The notes under the pieces are model-generated. The model saw only the letters and a list, made by a program, of their open reading frames with translations. It did not search any database and had not been told where the DNA came from. Source: Ecdyonurus torrentis (taxonomy: Eukaryota; Arthropoda; Insecta; Ephemeroptera; Heptageniidae). Taken from it: DNA of 64,000 nucleotides. Shown here in pieces: positions 48,585 through 62,160 of the stretch. Made by a program: the position numbers and the translations under genes. The stretch covers positions 17,358,171 to 17,422,170 of the forward strand of contig OX439137.1 of assembly GCA_949318235.1 (NCBI GenBank), given 5' to 3'. Position 1 is the stretch's first letter. The number at the start of each line of letters is the position of its first letter.

Positions 48585-49859
48585 TGCAGATCACAGTTGA
48601 TCCATCGTTGCTCTGAAAATTAATAAATAATAATAATTAAAATAAAAAAATATCACTCATATCGGTTCATTTTCAAGTTTTTAGCATAGCTGTAATAGAG
48701 ATTTTTGATAAAGCCATAAATTTCGCAAAAAAACTAAGAGTCCCCTAATTTAACATTTATAATAAACAAATTGAATGTTATTATTATTATTTTTGCGTCC
48801 TTAAAAATTCTTTAGTAAAAATAAATATTATTGATGTATATTAATTAAATATTTAAAAAAATGCTCCTTCATATATAAAATAATTTTACAAATACATTGT
48901 ACATATAACAACTACATTAAAAAACATAATGTTAACCAATTAATCAGTTACATAAAACTCTTTAGTACAAACCAATAACTTAGGTGACAAAAGTTTAAAG
49001 AGTAACTCGTTACTATAAAAGTTTTTTCTTTAGCGGTAACGCTCTTTAGATTCTAAAACACTTAAGTATGTACGAGTATCTAACAAATTTATTATAAGAA
49101 AAGATTAAATATCAACTCTTTAAATACTTTTTTTTCCGTGTATAAATTATGAATTCAATAAACATGCATTGAAAAAAAAATTTTCAGTATTAAAAAGGTG
49201 AAACAAATTCTGTAGTTTGAAACAGAAACTTTTGTTAAGGTAAAAGAATTGCAAAATAAATTATTATATAAAAAAAATTTACTAAAATTTATTTAAAAAT
49301 AATAATAATTAGATATAAAAAGTTACATCAATAAAAAAGAGAGCAAACTGCGTGCTTTCAGTATTAAAAGATTTAGAAGAAAAAAAAATGTTAATTTTGA
49401 AATTATACAGAATTTTTTTTACTACTTATGACAGGTACATGAACCTGTATTTTGCAATATATAGGTACACTTTAATTTAGAACAGGTAGTTATAAACTAC
49501 AATACCACTTAATCTAAGTAAGTCACACCTTTACTGTAGCATATTGCACCTGTATTAGGTGTTATTGTAGTATAATACCTGGGTTCTAGCATATATATCT
49601 ACCTATTGCATTTTTAGTATTAAAATTAGCTAACTTAAATACTGTTCGTAAATCCTGTATATTTTCTATACTAAAATGAAGATCAACTTGGATTATTCAA
49701 ATGTAATGCGCATTTTTTGAAGCAACAGACTTTAACAAACAACACTTTTTTTTTAAATATTTAAAAGCCGCGCGAAATAGTTAAAAGTAGTTGTTTTGGT
49801 TGAGTGCACAGTAAATTATACTGTGGGTTGAGTGAGAAAACAGGTCAACATACAGGTAT

Positions 49860-49860
49860 G

Positions 49861-49900
<40 letters not shown>

Positions 49901-49911
49901 CCTCTCTCTCT
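49860..49911. repeat. (TC)n microsatellite
   Basis: About 50 bp of CT, 85 bases upstream of the Ly6 start codon. It could lie in the 5' UTR or core promoter. Confidence 0.85.
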
Positions 49912-49996
49912 AAGACGCGAGATCGCTGCCAGTTCTAAAATAAACTTCACAGCCGCAGAACAAAGGCAGTACTTTCTAAACACCCAATCTGCAAAC

Positions 49997-52900
49997 ATGA
50001 ACGCCAATTCTACCTTATTATTTTCTTTTGTACTTTTACTCGCAATTTTTGCACAAAAAGGTAACATATTTTTATATATTTGTATGTAGGATGTTTGCAT
50101 GAAATTGCGCATGATCGCCATGATGAAGCAAATATATGCTTTGTATCAGAGATTAAATTTTGCTTTTTGTTATTTTTTATATTTTATTTAGTATTTTTAC
50201 GCTTTATGAAAAACAAATAATTTTATTTATAATATTTTTACAAATAAACTTTTAGTAATTAAAAAAAAATCCCTGTAGCGCACTCAATGTATAATATTTT
50301 TCCCATATTTGAATAATGAGGGTTGTTTGATTTAATGTTAATTATTGCACAAATATGGCATAGAAGCGCAAGCTAAAATTTTATTAGTGAAATCACCACA
50401 AATATCTCAATTTTAACATTAATAAAAATCACATCAACTTTTATAAAAGTATAAAAAGGTCATGAAAAATAATTTTTTATTCATTTATTTATTTTTTACT
50501 TGCTTTTATATATATATATATATAAACTTTGTTTGTTGTTATATATTGCCCCTGCTTCTGCTAGTGTATTTGATTTGATTTTTTTTAATATAAAAATTAT
50601 AAAAACTTAACAGAATGTATTATAATTAATTTCACTTAAGGCTCGAGGTAAAGTAGCTCGTCGCCTAGCTTACCTCGATATTTACCGCTAAGTAGTGATG
50701 ACCATCGCTGCGTAATGTTCTTGAGATTTCAGCGCAAGATTACAAATTAAAGTTTGCGTCGTGTGAGAATATTCACATAAAAACAAAAGTAGAACAAATG
50801 AAAATTAGACAATAATAATAATAACAAGCTTTTTGTAGTTTTTTTTTTAATATTTCATTAAAATTAAATATAAAAAATATTTTTACATTTTCAAATATTT
50901 TAACGATTAATAATTATTTTTACTTTTAATTTTTGTCTTTTATATCAAGTGTATAATTTTGAAGGTAATTACTTTATTATTATATTGTATAATTGATAAT
51001 ATTCATTTATTTTTCTTGTTTGCTTTAGTTTGTTTATTAAAATTTTTAAATACAATTTTAACTTTTTAGTGTATAAAATGTATTTTATTTATCAGTTTTT
51101 ACATTTTTTTATGTTAAATGCCTTAATTATTTCTGATTTATTTATTTATTATTATTAGTTATTTACTTGTTTATTTATTTATTTTTTTCACATATATTTT
51201 TTTTAATTAAAAAGGTAGTTAGACCCTCGTCATAGAGCGTAGAACGTTAAATTCATAGTAATATTGATAGTAATATTAATATAGTAATATTGATAGTAAT
51301 ATTGATAGTTATATTAATAGTAATATTTGCATTCCAAGTGCAAGTATGATAATTGGAAGTTATTGTGTGTGTTTTTTTAAAGAAACTATTAAAAAAATCT
51401 ACAGCTTAAAATACGTAAAAAAAAGTATGTCTAGTATTTCTGATTTAAACTTCTCAAAAATCGATAGAATAGTTTTCTTGAAAATCGAAAAAAAAAGAAA
51501 AGAAAAAAAAAGTGTTTTTCCCCAAAAGGGTAATGTTAAATTAAAGTGGTCTCTTAGCTTTCCCCGCATCTCCCCCCTCGCTAAACAGATTAGCTTAAGT
51601 TAAGATGGAAGTCTCCATATATTGGATCTTAAAGGAATAGACCAGGAAAAAAACATATGCATTTATATCACAAAACACTTGATGGGACTTACATAAATAA
51701 CTTTAGTTTGTCTCAAAACACAACTGTAGCTCCGTAGCAGTGATCAGAAAAATTGCATTTATGCAACTCACATATATATAAGTGGTTAAATTCAATTTAA
51801 AATAATTTAATTAAATAAAATTATGAAAATGGTTAAAGTTTTAATTTAAAACTACCCGTGTACATAAACATAATTTGTATTTAGAATTGCCTCATTTTTA
51901 CAAGCCCTCGATCCCAACAGATGGCGTTTGCATATACTTAAGCTACTAACTAATTCAACGTATTTACAACATTAATGCTCTCAAAAATATTGCATATTAT
52001 TTTGAAACTGTAAAAATGAGTTATTTTCCTATACCACTCATGTTATTCAGTGATCCAACATTGCGTCGACTTTAACATGAATGCATACACCCTATATAAT
52101 ATTCTGTACAAATTAAAAAAAAAATACATATTTTATAACGAGTCATTATTTCAAATTGTAAGTATATTTCACTTTGATACAGTCGTTAAACATTTGCCTT
52201 TCTTTTTCTATGCATATAGTGCGTCATAATTTTATCTAAACTTCCTGGATGATAAAAACATTGTCTGTGTATTTCTGCAATATATATTAAATAGTAACAA
52301 CACTAATTAACCTAATCACCATTATATAATTATTTTTTTTATCAAGAATGTACCCCTCGTCTCCTTATACTTCTAAGCAAATTTACTTTAATTTCTTAAA
52401 GGAATAGACCAGAGAAAAACATAAGCATTTATATCACAAAACACTTGATGGGACTTACATAACTAACATTAGTATGTCTCAAAAAACAACAGTAGGCCCG
52501 TAGCAGTGATCAGAAAATTCGATTTATGCAATCCGCACAACATTTTCATACTAATTTTTGCATGTTTCTGACGTCATAAACATGAATTTTCACATAAATT
52601 GCATACTTTACAGTTTTTTCACGCTCTCTCGTGGGGCTACATTAACATTCTGGTAAAAATTGGCATTAGTTTTAAAGATCCCATTTCGTGTTTATTTATT
52701 AAAAAGCACATGTTGTTTAATGTGGTCTATGTTAATTCTTTACTTAAAAAAACAAAATCGATAAAAATATAATTAATAATTAAAGAGGAAGTTCAGGATT
52801 TACAACATGTCTTTTTTCAATGTTAGATAATGAGAAGAACTGTTCATACACTAATATAATTATGATGACCAAAAGACCTTTTCCGTAACCCCGCAGACTT

Positions 52901-55900
52901 GCGCTCATCCTGCGAGATATGCAACCCGCTACAACTTTTTCTATAGGGTGTATATGCGGATGACGTCATATTTAATGCGCTTGGAGGTCATACTAGAGCA
53001 GTGCATAACATTGCTCAGCATAGGACAAACTTTTTTTAAGTCGATTTTCTTTGGGAAATCGGTTAAATTTGTTGTTATTATTATTTTTCTCACAAGCTTG
53101 AGATACTAATTCAACATATTTACAGCATCAATGCTCTCAAAAATATTGCATGGTGGTTTTAAACTGGCAAAATGATTTTTTTTCCTATGCAACCCATGTT
53201 ATTGAGTTATCCAACATGGCGTCGACTTAAACATGAATGCATACACTCTATAGCATCATGATTTTAACTTAATATGTCACAGAAATAACACTTTTTGACA
53301 AAAAAAAAAAAAAAAAAAGGAAATAAAATAAATAAATAAAAATATTTTGTGTGTACGCATGACGTCATTCTGAGTGCTTATCAATGATGTTCTTGAGCAA
53401 TGAATATAACATTGCTCAGCATAGGACAAACCTAGTTTTTGGCAATTTTCTTTGGTAAATTAGCTATTTTTTGTTCATTATAATTTTTCTTGCATATACT
53501 TATTGGGATACTAATTCAACCTGTTAACAACATCAATGCTCTCAAAAATGAAATATGATCGAAGTATAAACTGGCAAAATGTGCCATTTTCCTATACTGG
53601 CCAATGTTATTTAGTACTCACTTATGATGTAGACTTAAACATGAATGAAACCACCCTATAGAACATTTTACTAATCTATATTGTACAGCAAGAAGTGTAA
53701 GTAGTGTAATTAATAAATATACCTGATGTCGAAGCAGAGTCAATTTGGATTGCGTGTTGCTCTCGTGCAGTAAAACTCGATGTGTCATGAGAGGATGACC
53801 ATGACGCAATTTCCTTATCTATATAAATAAAAAAGTCGTATATATGTTGGACTTTTTTATTTAAAGAGGTTTCATTTATGTTATACGCGTTAATTGAAGT
53901 AAGACTTTTTTGTTATTAATAAATAAGCTATTTATTTTAACATGCAATATCTATAATATTTATTATTTACTTAATTAGGCTTAAAAACTTAATCCCATTA
54001 CAGCCTGGCGTAAAAATTTGTTCCTTCGCAAAAAAAAAAAAAATAATAATAATAAAAATACAACTACAATTCGAGGTGATGATAAAAGTTTATTTCGCTT
54101 CTCATAGATGGCAAAACCATTCTGGCAGCGCTAGAGAACTTTAACACAGAAGCGACATCCCAATGTCTTAGGCAGACCCGCAATATACTCGTTTCATTAT
54201 TCTAGCAACACTGCAGTTGAAAATACTATAGCCCGCCCACTCTCTAATTGGTTCCTCAAATCGGCCACTTCAGGCCTCTGATTGGTGCCTCAAGTAACGT
54301 TGCCAAAAAGTTAAAACTGTTGAGTGTTGCAGTCTGCCTAAAACATGGGGATGTCGTTTCTCTGTTGAAGTTCTCTAAGGCGGCGCAGAACACGAGTTAA
54401 GTTAAAATAGCAAAATTGATTCTTTCCATAATACATAGTTTTTATATTTTAATAATAATATTGTGTTCATATTAAAAATATTAAAATATTATAAATTTAT
54501 CACATTAATGAAAATCCAACATGTACTAGACAAATAATAGAAAAATAAACTGTGAGGTGAGGTGCACTCCAGTTCCCGTTTAGCCATTAATTGCTGCTAA
54601 AATTGATAAATTTTAAACTGGTAATTTTTTTTTATCTCCTAAAAGATGACGTCCAGGCTATAACAACATTCTCTTTTAATTCTCATTAAACTCAAACTGG
54701 GACATTCAAAGCTTATTTTTTTTATTTATTTTTTTATTTATTTATTTCATCCAACAACACGCTTGCGCCCAATTTTAACCCAATAGGGTGGTTTCATTCA
54801 TGTTAAAGTCAACGTCATAAGTGAGTACTTAATAACATTGACCGGTATAGGAAAATGGCACATTTTGCCAGTTAAAAAATACTTCGCGATTTTTTTGAGA
54901 GCATTGATGCTGTTAACAGGTTGAATTAGTACCTCAAGTATGCAAGAAAAATAAAAATAACCAAAAAAATAGCTAATTTCTAAAGAAAATAGTCAAAAAC
55001 TACCTTTGCCCTATACTGAGCAATGTTATTCATTACTCAAGATGAGCATCGAAAAGCACTCAGAATGACGTCATGCGCACACACCCTATACATTGGAGGT
55101 ACACACAGTACAATATAGTTACAATAATCATAAATATTTAAAACTACAACATAAGTTATATAATAGCTATCATGCGAACTAAATTATTTATTTCTATTTT
55201 TATGACACGACATGTTATTTTATTTTGAAAGTGTCATGCATAGATTTTTTTATTTGAATCATAAAAGATATCAATATTTAAGGTGTTATACATAATGTGG
55301 TTGCTCTTGTAATAAAAGAATTTTCAGATACATCATTTGAGCATGTAGGGATACTAAGCTAAAGATGTCATGATTTCTTTATTCTTTTTTGGGCACATTA
55401 ATATTAATCTGGGAGACACATTTTGAATCACGATTGTATAACATAAATATATAATATATATTTTCTTTGGAAAAATAATGTCATTTACATTACTATTATA
55501 CAAAGTGTAACCCCGCAAATGTTGTAAAGTAGGCAACATGCACAAATTTTGAACATTTCTGACGTCAGGATTATTCAACATTCAATAGAGAAAGTTGTGT
55601 GGGTTGCATATAAGCTTAAAAATTGATTATACGGTTTGGGCGTCAAAATTATATTAGGTTCTTGGACAAAATAATTCCTTTTTTGTGTTTAATAAATTAA
55701 AAAGGCATCTTGTATGCTCTGGACGCTTCCTTTAAGGTGTAAAAATAAAAAATATTTAGGATATTTGTGAAACATTGCAATAATAAGCACTCACTCACTC
55801 TATATTTGCTACACAGGAGCAGCTCTCAAGTGCTACCAATGCACGGCTACCTCGGCGTCCACCAAAGATCCGTGCTATGACCCTCGCAGTTCCAAGGACA

Positions 55901-56674
55901 TCAAAGCTACGACTTGCTCCGAGGACCTCGTGTCAAAGTTCATTGACCTGCTCAAGGTCGCGGTGTCCACTGAGAAACTGAAGCCAGTATGCATGAAGAC
56001 AGATATCAAAAGTGAGTAGGAGCAGCCGCGGTGAATGTTAATATTTTGTGTTCCATTCTATAATAGTGTTAATTAAAAAAAAACTTCTAAAAATTCATTA
56101 TGTACACAAAACATTCTTCAATAAATATTTCTGGCCTTTACTGAAAATTCCTTATAATTATTTTGATCATTCTTCAAAAAAAAAATATATATATATTTTT
56201 AAAGTGAAGCAATTTTATGAATTTAAAAAAAAACTACTACACTGAGGTCAGAAATATTTACATAAGAAACAATCAACACACTTTTACGTGTTTTAAGACA
56301 ACTTTTTACGCGATAACATCCTTAACCCAGTTATTGTATTTGTATGCAATCTGTATGCAAACTATTTATCCTTATGTTTACATAATTGCATTATTTACTC
56401 TCTCCCTCCCTCCCTCCCACTTACACACTTACTAACTATACTCCACTCTATGCTTACAGTCGGTAAAGAGACCATAGTACGACGTGACTGTGCCATGGTT
56501 CCAGTGACAAACCTTCAATTCCAAGCCAACTGTCAGAAGATGTCTCAGGACACAGGTGGTGTCCTGCAGTACTGCGGTGTATGTGAGCAGGACGGATGCA
56601 ACCTGACCTCCAGACTGCAAGTAGCCTCAGTGACCGCACTACTAACCATCTCTCTCTTGATCAACCTACTCTAG
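49997..56674 (+). CDS. Ly6/three-finger GPI-anchored protein (157 aa)
   Basis: Small cell-surface protein of the Ly6/uPAR superfamily; insect members act in junction formation and ion-channel or receptor trafficking. Exons 49997-50060, 55817-56011 and 56460-56674 join in phase 1 twice. Seen: signal peptide STLLFSFVLLLAIF (exon 1); LKCYQCTA start with Cys at 27, 30, 41, 55, 80, 97, 111, 125, 128 and 133, ten as in the superfamily; the closing CEQDGCN (CCxxxxCN-like); and a C-terminal hydrophobic stretch ALLTISLLINLL fitting a GPI-attachment signal. The gene is divergent from the caspase on the other strand, with starts 1.4 kb apart. Its 5.8-kb first intron holds MITEs of families A and B. The specific insect member (crok, bou, qvr or other) cannot be chosen. 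Confidence 0.9.
51630..51785 (+). mobile_element. MITE family B copy 5, truncated
   Basis: TTAAAGGAATAGACCAGG start and the TGATGGGACTTACATAAATAAC and GTAGCTCCGTAGCAGTGATC blocks; the 3' half is missing. Confidence 0.7.
51930..52096 (+). mobile_element. MITE family A copy 6, truncated
   Basis: Only the right half: TAATTCAACGTATTTACAAC, TGCTCTCAAAAATATTGCAT and AACATGAATGCATACACCCTATA. Confidence 0.7.
52396..52731 (+). mobile_element. MITE family B copy 6, full
   Basis: Complete copy from TTAAAGGAATAGACCAGAG to GTGGTCTATG, with all family blocks including TTCTGACGTCATAAACATG. Confidence 0.75.
52941..53253 (+). mobile_element. MITE family A copy 7
   Basis: CTATAGGGTGTATATGCGGATGACGTCATATTTAATGCGCTTGG to AACATGAATGCATACACTCTATAG. 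Confidence 0.8.
53347..53661 (+). mobile_element. MITE family A copy 8
   Basis: GTGTACGCATGACGTCATTCTGAGTGC to AACATGAATGAAACCACCCTATAG, of the other subfamily, 94 bases after copy 7. Confidence 0.8.
53722..53811 (-). other. Possible untranslated or extra caspase exon (weak)
   Basis: Minus strand: acceptor TTTATATAG and donor CAG|GTATAT enclose a segment open in two frames, one Ser/Thr-rich. Neither frame connects openly to the caspase ATG exon, which has upstream stops. If real it is 5' UTR. It lies inside the Ly6 intron. Confidence 0.2.
54128..54386. mobile_element. MITE with GAGAACTTYAACAGAGAARCGACATC ends
   Basis: CAGCGCTAGAGAACTTTAAC...AGCGACATCCCAATGTCTTAGGCAGAC at the left and the complement at 54332-54384. 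The centre is GC-richer, with GCCCGCCCACTCTCTAATTGG. Confidence 0.75.
54781..55090 (-). mobile_element. MITE family A copy 9
   Basis: ATAGGGTGGTTTCATTCATG at the left, GACGTCATGCGCACACACCCTATA at the right. Confidence 0.8.
55498..55735 (-). mobile_element. Diverged MITE family B relative
   Basis: GTGTAACCCCGCAAATGTTG, CATTTCTGACGTCAGGATT and GTTGTGTGGGTTGCATA parallel the family B order. Confidence 0.45.
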
Positions 56675-56689
56675 ATTCAAGGTACATAT

Positions 56690-56898
56690 ATAAGAAGTTA
56701 GATGCTTCGGAAAAAGTTTTGGCCAAGGTCGCGCAGCTTAAAGATATTCACCAATGACGTCATATCACCACTAACAATTTTGTTCACCTTATCAGTGACG
56801 TAACTGGTGAACATATTGGCTTAGAACCAAGTACAATCCATCGCAAAATAAAATCTAATGCGTGAGTTTTGTGCTTCGCCCAACTTCTTTATTTATGA
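56690..56898 (+). repeat. Dispersed repeat family Q copy 2, in the Ly6 3' region
   Basis: Starts 16 bases after the Ly6 stop and matches 33427-33655. It supplies AAAATAAAAT at 56845, which may act as the Ly6 polyA signal. Confidence 0.7.
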
Positions 56899-57136
56899 AC
56901 CTTTTTGCTCTAGAATATACAAATTTTAAGAGTGAAACCCAGACCTTGAAAATTTTAAATATCGAGGAATGAGAACAAATAACTTAATTATGTAATTTAT
57001 ATGCTGCACTTATGTAATTTGGCATAAATTATACTGAACAACATAATATTTATGTTATTGTAACATATATTAATTGTAAACAATCTCATATGTATTGAAA
57101 AAATAATGCTGAAAATGAGTAAGTATAGAATTGTTC

Positions 57137-57396
57137 ACTTTAAAAATTGGTGCATTACTTTAGTTATTTATTCTAACTTTTTTAAGAAAATCACTTTTAA
57201 GTTCTTTTGAGCAGCTAAAATAATGCATTTTATCAAATTATTAAAAATAGCTTATTCAGTTCTTTTAAGTTAAAATAGCTATTGTGTAATAATTTGCTAA
57301 AATGCATTATTTTAGCTACTCATAATAACTTAAAAGTGTTTATCTTAAATAAGTTAGGATTTTTAACTAAAGTAATTAATTTATTTTAGAGTGGTG
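57137..57396. mobile_element. Repeat family R, full palindromic copy
   Basis: CACTTTAAAAATTGGTGCATTACTTTAGTTA at the left and TAACTAAAGTAATTAATTTATTTTAGAGTG at the right; inner arms GAGCAGCTAAAATAATGCATTTTA and complement. Confidence 0.7.
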
Positions 57397-58518
57397 TGTT
57401 CCAATTGTGTGCATAAATTATAGATAAACCATTACTAGAATAAAGAGAGAGAGATTTTACCACAACCTTACTTGTACTCTTTTTATCTCCTGTTCTCATC
57501 AAGATAGAAATAAAATTTAGCAGGTATTGCACGTCGCGCGATGTTTTATGAGTAATTGACACAGGTATCTGCAGATCTTCTTTAATAGACAGACGACACT
57601 TTTATATTGTTGCTGAATGGTGACCAAACATACAGTAATTGTAATTACTAATTAGCAAAAGCTATCAATAGCAATATTCAAAAAGTTCTGAAAAAATAAT
57701 AATAGTAATGATAATTCATGATAATATTCAATTATTAGTAATTAACCTGCGTACCTTTGATTAACCTGTAATAAATGTAAGACATAGTAAACTGTTTCAT
57801 CTTTATAAAAATTAAATATTCATAATAAGAATTTTATAGTTGTGTGTGTGTATGTGAATATAAAAAATATTAAAGTATATAATATAATGTATAGCTGATG
57901 TTGTAGCTAAAAATGTGTCTAATTTTATAAATATAAAATTAAAAAAAAAAACTAATCTTGAATTTTTATTTTTGAGTTACTGGAAAGCAATTGCCAATTA
58001 TTTACCCTGGCTTATTGTTGCAAGACTTAAAGGCAACTAATATTTAATAACCTGTTTTAATTGACAAAATTTGAATGAAATAGATAGAAACGTTGCAGTA
58101 AAAACAGAAAATATTGTAAAAGCGAAATGCAAATAAATAAAAGTGGCATTATATCCAAAGAGGGGTCATAAATATTTTCATTATTTTCTTTTACTTGTAA
58201 ATTTTATTATTTATTACTAATATTATAATTATGTAAAGGTAAAATGCTTGCCGAATATAGCTTCTCATAGCAATTTTGGTACAGTTAAAAAAAAAGTTAC
58301 AAAGTGATTTTGATTCTATTTTAGAATGCGGTCAAATGATAGGAAATTTAAAATTATAAGAAAAAAGTAAAGTTATGCAAATTTTAAATAAATATATATA
58401 AATATACTGTTAAAAATATTAGCCTTATTTTGCATATAATAATAAATGCTTGCATAATTTTTGTATTAGTTATACAAGTGAATATGCTGAACAGGTTAGT
58501 AAATATAATTGTCTTTGG

Positions 58519-58961
58519 TCTTGCAATTGATCAATAAGCAAAAATTATCATTTCGATTTAACTGATTCTCGTTGAAAATGAAAAGTCTCTCCATTAATTT
58601 GAAACGTCCCTGATCAATATCAATTGACATTTTTGCATCATTTTGTTCGAGTTGTGAAAAAATCAATTGATCAAACTTGTCATTTCATACGAGATGTCTT
58701 TATCATTTCAATTCAAATGAGTGCTAAATATCAATTGATATTTTTATTGTATATCATTTAAATTCAAAAGAGTGCTAAATATCAATTGATATTTTTATCG
58801 CATATCATTTAAGTTACAAAGACTGATCAAAATCAATTGATTTTTTTTAGAAAAAAAAAATTTTAATTAATTTTATAAAAAAATAGCAAATGCGGTTATT
58901 TTAAATAATGTATAAAACTTGAGAAAGTGTTTTTTAGTAATTGTTAATTTTATAATGCTAA

Positions 58962-59017
<56 letters not shown>

Positions 59018-59675
59018 AATATAGCAGCACTTCATATTTAATTTATTATTATATATTTAAGTTATAATTAAAAAGTTCCTTAAGATGGTAAAAATTAAAA
59101 AATTAAAGCTCCCATTAAAATTAAAACACCAAAATATCGTATAATTAAATTGTCATTTCAATTTGAAATGACATGAGAAAATATCAATTGATATTTTTGT
59201 ACCATCTGATCAAGTCACGTGATATAAATAGGCCAATCAACCTGCATTGCCATTTCAAATAAAATAACGGTCACTTTTGTGAAGAGAAGCTTGGAGTACA
59301 ACCTGTTTTCGTCGTTCTCCTCGATTTTAATGCAAATTAGTGGTATTTTTTCCAGTAATAAGATCAAAAATATTATTAAAATGTAAGTAAATATTTATGT
59401 ATTAATCTGCAATAGTAAAATTATGTTGGGTTAATAAGTTGTGTCTTTTTCTGGGTTTCAAATATGAGGCATGCTGTTGATGACGCGAGGCCAGTAATGA
59501 GATTCTGATCATTTTTTTTATTTTCAAGTAAAGATTATTGAAATGCAATTGAGCTGTTTTTTGATTTTAATTATATTTCTTGAATATTTAAGGTGAGTGG
59601 AATAAAAACTAAATATTCTTTACTGTTTTAAAGTTGAATTACAGATTAATTAAATATTAAATTTTTTCATTTGTT

Positions 59676-59708
<33 letters not shown>

Positions 59709-60412
59709 GTAACTAAAACTATAAAAATGTATTAAAATAATATAAAAGAAAAAATGGATGAATATAGACATAACAGTAATTATTTACTACAAAACTTTAT
59801 TCTATAAATTTTATAAATTCCAAAGATTAATTTATTATTAAAAAAAATTAAGATAATTAACTTATATATTTTATAAAATTTTTAATTAACCTGAACGTTT
59901 ATTACAAAAATATCGTTTAAAATTACATTTAAAAGTTAAATTGATTTCAGATGATGCAAATTTTGATGACTTGGAACGGGAAACATTTGATATTTTTGCA
60001 GTCATTGTCCATGTCAATTTATATGGAGAGACTTGGTAAAAATATCAATTAATAATGGAGAGACTATAGTAAAAATATCAATTGATATAGAGAGGCTTGC
60101 TACAAATATCAATTGATCTGCACCCTGAAATATCAATCGCAAATTGAGACAAAATCATTTCATTTCTATCGTCACACCATTGAAGTGAAAGGACATGCTT
60201 TTCATTTCAATGGTCAGACGATTAAAAATGAAACGATATTTTGATTCATTTCAATGGTCAGACCATTAAAATAAAAAGCATGTCATTTCATTTCAATGGT
60301 CTCGCCATTCAAATGAATGGAGTTTTGTCTCAATTTGCAATTGATATTTCGGGGTGCAGATCAATTGATATTTTTTAAAATTTCAATTGATAATTTTTGC
60401 TTGGGATGATGA
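58519..60412. mobile_element. 1.9-kb element with repeated ATCAATTGAT
   Basis: AAGCAAAAATTATCA (58537) and TGATAATTTTTGCTT (60389) form inverted ends. The 10-bp palindrome ATCAATTGAT or a near match occurs about ten times in both flanking thirds. A further nested palindrome lies at 60110-60370 (TCAATGGTCAGACCATT). The centre holds a TATA box and splice donor. No long ORF; poly-A and poly-T runs at 58969 and 59682. Confidence 0.5.
59223..59382 (+). promoter_or_regulatory. Candidate promoter and first exon
   Basis: CACGTGATATAAATAGG puts a TATA box at 59223-59230 next to a CACGTG box (59215-59220). About 150 bases on, ATG at 59330 (MQISGIFSSNKI) is cut by AAAT|GTAAGTAAA at 59383, a strong donor. 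No downstream exon was identified, so it may be an orphan transcript of the surrounding element. Confidence 0.3.
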
Positions 60413-60479
60413 AGAATTTGACTGGGATTAACATATTATTAATTTGTTAAATAATTTGAGATCTGCTATAGTTTAAATA

Positions 60480-60822
60480 GACATTAAGGCTTGTATATAT
60501 GTCTTGTATCTCAAAATCTAAAAAGAAAATTGCAAAATGATGCCATTTGAAAGTTAACAGTAACAGTTACCTATGATAAAATATTCAGAACCCGTGACCA
60601 TCGGATAAGAGAGAAAATAATTATTGAAATTAACATGGGCTCTTATGGGACTAAAACTTCAAAAAATTATAATTTAAAATCTAGCATAGTGACCAACTAA
60701 TTTTTTTACTATTTTGAAGATACCTAATTCTAATGTATCACTGGGGGAAATTTCAGTTTTTTCTTTCTTTAATACTTTTTAGTCAAATCCCGCAGTACCT
60801 GATTTCACGCTTTAACCTTACG
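60480..60822 (+). repeat. Dispersed repeat family P copy 2
   Basis: Complement of 19665-19992, with the same GTTAACAGTAACAGTTACCTATGATA and CTAGCATAGTGACC blocks. Confidence 0.7.
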
Positions 60823-61194
60823 TTATCGAAACTGTATGAAAGAATGATACTTTTCATTTATGCATTCACGTATAGTGTATGTTTTGTTAGCATTTAATAT
60901 GGTACTAAATCAAGAAAACTATGGCGATTGAAAAAAATTAAAATTAGAATACTTAAAGTAAAAAAAAAAAAAAAAAGTTACTGATATTACCCAAAACTAT
61001 GGATATTATGTACTTTAAATATTTTAATATATGTTTAATTGAAGAAACTTTTAAATGTGTTTTCATATGTGCAAATTATTATTAGTGCATTGTACACCTG
61101 GATACTGCTACTTTAAAACTTTAATTATTATGTTAAATTAATAAAAAATTAAATTTTTAGTAAATATAGATCTAAATATATAAATAGGGTAAAA

Positions 61195-61640
61195 AAACCG
61201 AAATCAACACTCTCAAGGTGTCTACTATCGTGCAATTTTGCCACTTAGATGCCACGATTTAACTCACCACCGTAATTAGCTATGTTCAAGGGATCGTAGG
61301 GAGGGATGCCCGATTGCTCGCGACATGATCCACAACGTGACTTATAGACGTTTCCGATGATCTGAATTTCGATCCTCCGGCCTCACGTACCAGAATCTCG
61401 TCTTTTCTTCAACACATCAGATTCCATGAACTAACTCTATAGCCGAGAATGACGAATTAACGTGCAATCTTCTACAAAGTTAAACTGGCAAGTCCCTTAT
61501 TATACATCTTTAGCTCCAAATCTTTAAGCCCTAACAGATAACCTAAAGAATTTGTCTATCCCGAATAATAACCGTACGTGTCACAACATAAGTCCTGGTG
61601 ACCATAGTCCCCCACTAATGTTAGTGGGGCTACATTAAAT
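61195..61640. other. GC-richer island, unidentified
   Basis: A 440-bp stretch of normal base complexity in otherwise very AT-rich DNA, with GGGATCGTAGGGAGGGATGCC and a hairpin CCCCACTAATGTTAGTGGGG (61606-61626). No long ORF on either strand. Possibly a fragment of a retroelement end; not established. Confidence 0.35.
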
Positions 61641-61859
61641 CAACTTTCATTCTTATGTTGAATGTTATATTTTTATCCAATGGCCGGGAGAGCAGTCACA
61701 TAAACATAGATGGCTGTCAACTTGGGTAACACTATTCAGTGTTTAGAGTCATTAGTGTTAAACTATTATTAATATAGGGCTAACAATTAAATATGACTCT
61801 TGCTCATTGCATCCTTTGCAAGTAAGAAACATTCACAAGAAATAACAATAGAAAACTTA

Positions 61860-62160
61860 GAAAAGTAGGTGAGAAAATAAACAAACTGACAGCTAAACAA
61901 TACTAATAAAGTGATAGCAGACGACTTTGTGTTCATGTCTACATTTAACATGCTTTCTTATAAGGTAAAAATGAAGTAGCTATATATAACTCAAGTAATG
62001 ATTATTTTTTGGAGCTGAAGTTCTTACTGCAGCTCAAAGCTTTTGTTTTCCTAGAGATCAATCAATTTGGTACAATATATATTTTCATCCCAGTTGATTT
62101 CAATTTCAGAAAAACAAAAACTTTAAGGCTCAGTAAGTAAGCAAGTATAGGCTCTGAAAG
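61860..62160. mobile_element. Diverged copy of palindrome family L
   Basis: AAAAGTAGGTGAGAAAATAAACAAACTGACAGC, GCAGACGACTTTGTGTTC and ACATTTAACATGCTTTCTTAT match the left arm of 44064-44567. Confidence 0.65.
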
